DNA of 64,000 bases from Micropterus salmoides (taxonomy: Eukaryota; Chordata; Actinopteri; Centrarchiformes; Centrarchidae). The notes under the pieces are model-generated. The model had not been told where the DNA came from. It saw only the letters and a list, made by a program, of their open reading frames with translations, and did not search any database. The stretch is from positions 10,397,513 to 10,461,512 of the forward strand of contig NW_024041039.1 of NCBI RefSeq assembly GCF_014851395.1. Direction: 5' to 3'. Positions 62,306 to 64,000 of the stretch are shown in pieces (within the stretch, counting starts at the first letter, position 1; every line of letters starts with the position of its first letter). Made by a program: the position numbers and the translations under genes.

Positions 62306-62340
62306 GTGTGTGTGTGTGTGTGTGCGCGTGTGTGCGCATA
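62306..62340 (+). repeat. (GT)n with GC interruptions
   Basis: GTGTGTGTGTGTGCGCGTGT and following bases form an alternating dinucleotide array. Confidence 0.9.
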
Positions 62341-63909
62341 CGTGCCTGTCCTGTTTAAGCATTGGTGTGTGGTGTGTACTTGAATGCGGTGCTGTTCTCC
62401 AACGCTTGGAGCATATTCTGCAGTGTCCGGAACAGCTGGCAGAGTTTGAATGGGCTCTACCTCAAACAGCGTCGTCTGGCCTTTTAAATGTTCTGGGTAT
62501 CCGGGGAGAAAAAAGACAATTCAAACAGTGATTTAAAGACTGATGATGGGAAAGAGAGAAACACAGAAGCCCACAAGGACCGAGATGGTCAGTTTAAGAT
62601 GGTGAGTGGTGAAAGAGAGAGAGTGGAAAAAGTTGTAAGGCCAGAGCCATTCTTGAATGTCCAGGTCACCTCCCCAGTGGTTAGTTTGAAATGATGCCTT
62701 CAAGGCTCTGCTTCAAAGAGTGAAGAAGCAGAGAGGGATGCAGGATTTATTCCCTCTTCAGGATGTAAAAAGTGTTTGTTTTGACACTGTATGGAGCCAC
62801 TGACTTCTCTAATCTTATCATCTTATTTTTGTACGCTAACATATAATGGTGGTTTGTTACGTGGCTAAATTATAAAATGTGTCTGCAGCCAAGCTTGCCT
62901 GAGAGGATTTATAAATTATCATGTCATTTGAAAGGAGACCTGACTGTGGGCAGCATCCGTTCTCTTCGGTAACTGTTTTCTATCTTCAGTATAATGTTAG
63001 TGGGAAAATACCACCAACCACTACCCACATGCTGGCAGGTTGTGACTGTTAAGTTAGTCATCGTTACCAGCCACATTTTAAATTTCTTTTTAATTATCTT
63101 GAAATGCAAAAAGGAGGGGGGGGGGGCGGCAAGAGTCTGTCTTTGTTTAGTGTGTGATGTTTCATGATTTCCACTTGTGATAGAATCTCATCTGTGCACA
63201 CGTTGGAATAAAAAAACCACATATTGTGAATGTATTAGTATTGTGAATCTTAAACTCAGTTTAAGATTAAATGATTGTTTAAAGTGGCTATCTAGAGGCT
63301 ATGATTTTGGATTTCAAAAAATGCTTACATTGACACTGAAATCATGTGTTCAGCAGGCTTAAAGGCCAGGGAATGCTTGAAACTTAGTAGTTCATACAAA
63401 GTGTTGTCTGACCACTTCTAAAGGCAAAATTTAAACACCTTGAGACAGGACGAAATAGTTTCCTAATAGAGAAGGGCGAGACGCAATGTATCGTACAAAT
63501 GGGCATTACGGCTCTCACATTGGAACAGTCTGTCGCTTTTATGGTGTTTCATTCAGTTGTACACACATAGTCACAAGACATAGCTGTGTAGAAAATAATA
63601 AAAGAGAGCTAGAAAAATAAGTTTAAACCATGCATTACATTTCTTTTTACACACCCAGCCAATAGCTGCATGAAGTGGCCTTGCTTGTCTGTTTTGGAAA
63701 GTTTCAAAAATCGGTCGGGGTTGTCAGTTTCAATGTTTATAAAGACATGTGGGTAGGGGAATTTTGACGCCGCTGTGACTACTTCAATACATGGTGAATT
63801 TTAAAAGACCAGAGGTGCAAAATAAAAGTAAGTCACGGCTGTTGTGTAAAAAACGCATTAACATGGGAACACAGTGAGTCGAGTGTGTCACGTATGGGCT
63901 GAGATGACA

Positions 63910-64000
63910 GGTTGTGGTGATGGCGCATAGATAAGATGCTTGCCTTTGGTGTGGGAGACCTGGGTTCGATTCCCACTGTGAGACATCCACCTCTGACATG
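63910..64000 (+). mobile_element. tRNA-derived SINE, 5' part (cut by window end)
   Basis: The tRNA-like head GGTGATGGCGCATAGATAAG has a consensus B box GGTTCGATTCC at 63963-63973. It continues into GAGACATCCACCTCTGACATG, where the window ends. It is the same family as 1557-1757, and its better B box suggests a younger copy. Confidence 0.8.

Larger units (their letters stand above)
61985..64000 (+). other. mta-type intron to window end
   Basis: The donor is GTGAGT. The next exon is not in view. Contents: a GT/GC array at about 62306-62340, a short GGGG tract near 63116-63126, and a SINE start at about 63910. No other coding signal seen. Confidence 0.8.

Noticed and set aside
63910..64000. Candidate tRNA gene from A and B box
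   Set aside because: There is no intact cloverleaf, and the sequence continues into a known SINE body like that at 1557-1757.

Overview
The window is nuclear DNA from a ray-finned fish, most likely a percomorph. It has widely spaced short exons with GT/AG splice sites. Dinucleotide arrays are long and frequent, and fish-type repeats are dense: tRNA-derived SINEs, Tc1-like, hAT-like and TTAA-flanked MITEs, and an L2/Rex-type LINE remnant. No bacterial operons, CRISPR arrays or viral genomes are visible. Almost all the sequence is intron, intergenic DNA or transposon debris. Only nine short coding exons can be supported, and they belong to three vertebrate genes.

Layout. (1) About 1-20.1 kb, minus strand: the first two coding exons of a cysteine-rich LIM protein gene (crip2-like), at 19907-19949 and 4626-4720. 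They are separated by a repeat-rich intron of about 15.2 kb, and a compact octamer plus GC-box promoter lies just 5' of exon 1. The remaining exons were not found at lower coordinates. (2) 20.2-27.8 kb: no recognisable exons, a 500-N assembly gap (25953-26452), and a CpG-rich segment beside it. (3) 27.9-39.0 kb, minus strand: six consecutive coding exons of plekhh2 in perfect phase, about 235 codons covering the N-terminal coiled coil and the start of the Ser/Pro-rich linker. The gene's PH, MyTH4 and FERM exons are not visible. (4) 39.0-61.9 kb: intergenic DNA or upstream intron, made largely of layered repeats. These include a 629-bp Tc1-like element with a TA duplication, a perfect 41-bp inverted repeat element, a hAT end with a BED-finger fragment, and a CCAAT/TATA promoter-like cassette. 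A second 500-N gap lies at 60905-61404. (5) 61891-61984, plus strand: one BAH-domain exon of an MTA1/MTA3-type NuRD subunit, followed by intron to the window end, where a SINE begins.

The three genes are not a functional pathway: a small LIM adaptor, a cytoskeletal PH/MyTH4/FERM protein and a chromatin subunit. Their proximity is a synteny signal. PLEKHH2 and MTA3 are both on human 2p21, whereas MTA1 and CRIP2 are adjacent on 14q32, so the block looks like one side of that paralogous pair. The most useful second looks are the missing 3' exons of plekhh2, with crip2 lying where they should be. Next come the two exactly 500-bp gaps, which are probably placeholders, and a few transposon structures with clear insertion signatures. 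I found no convincing undescribed biological system.
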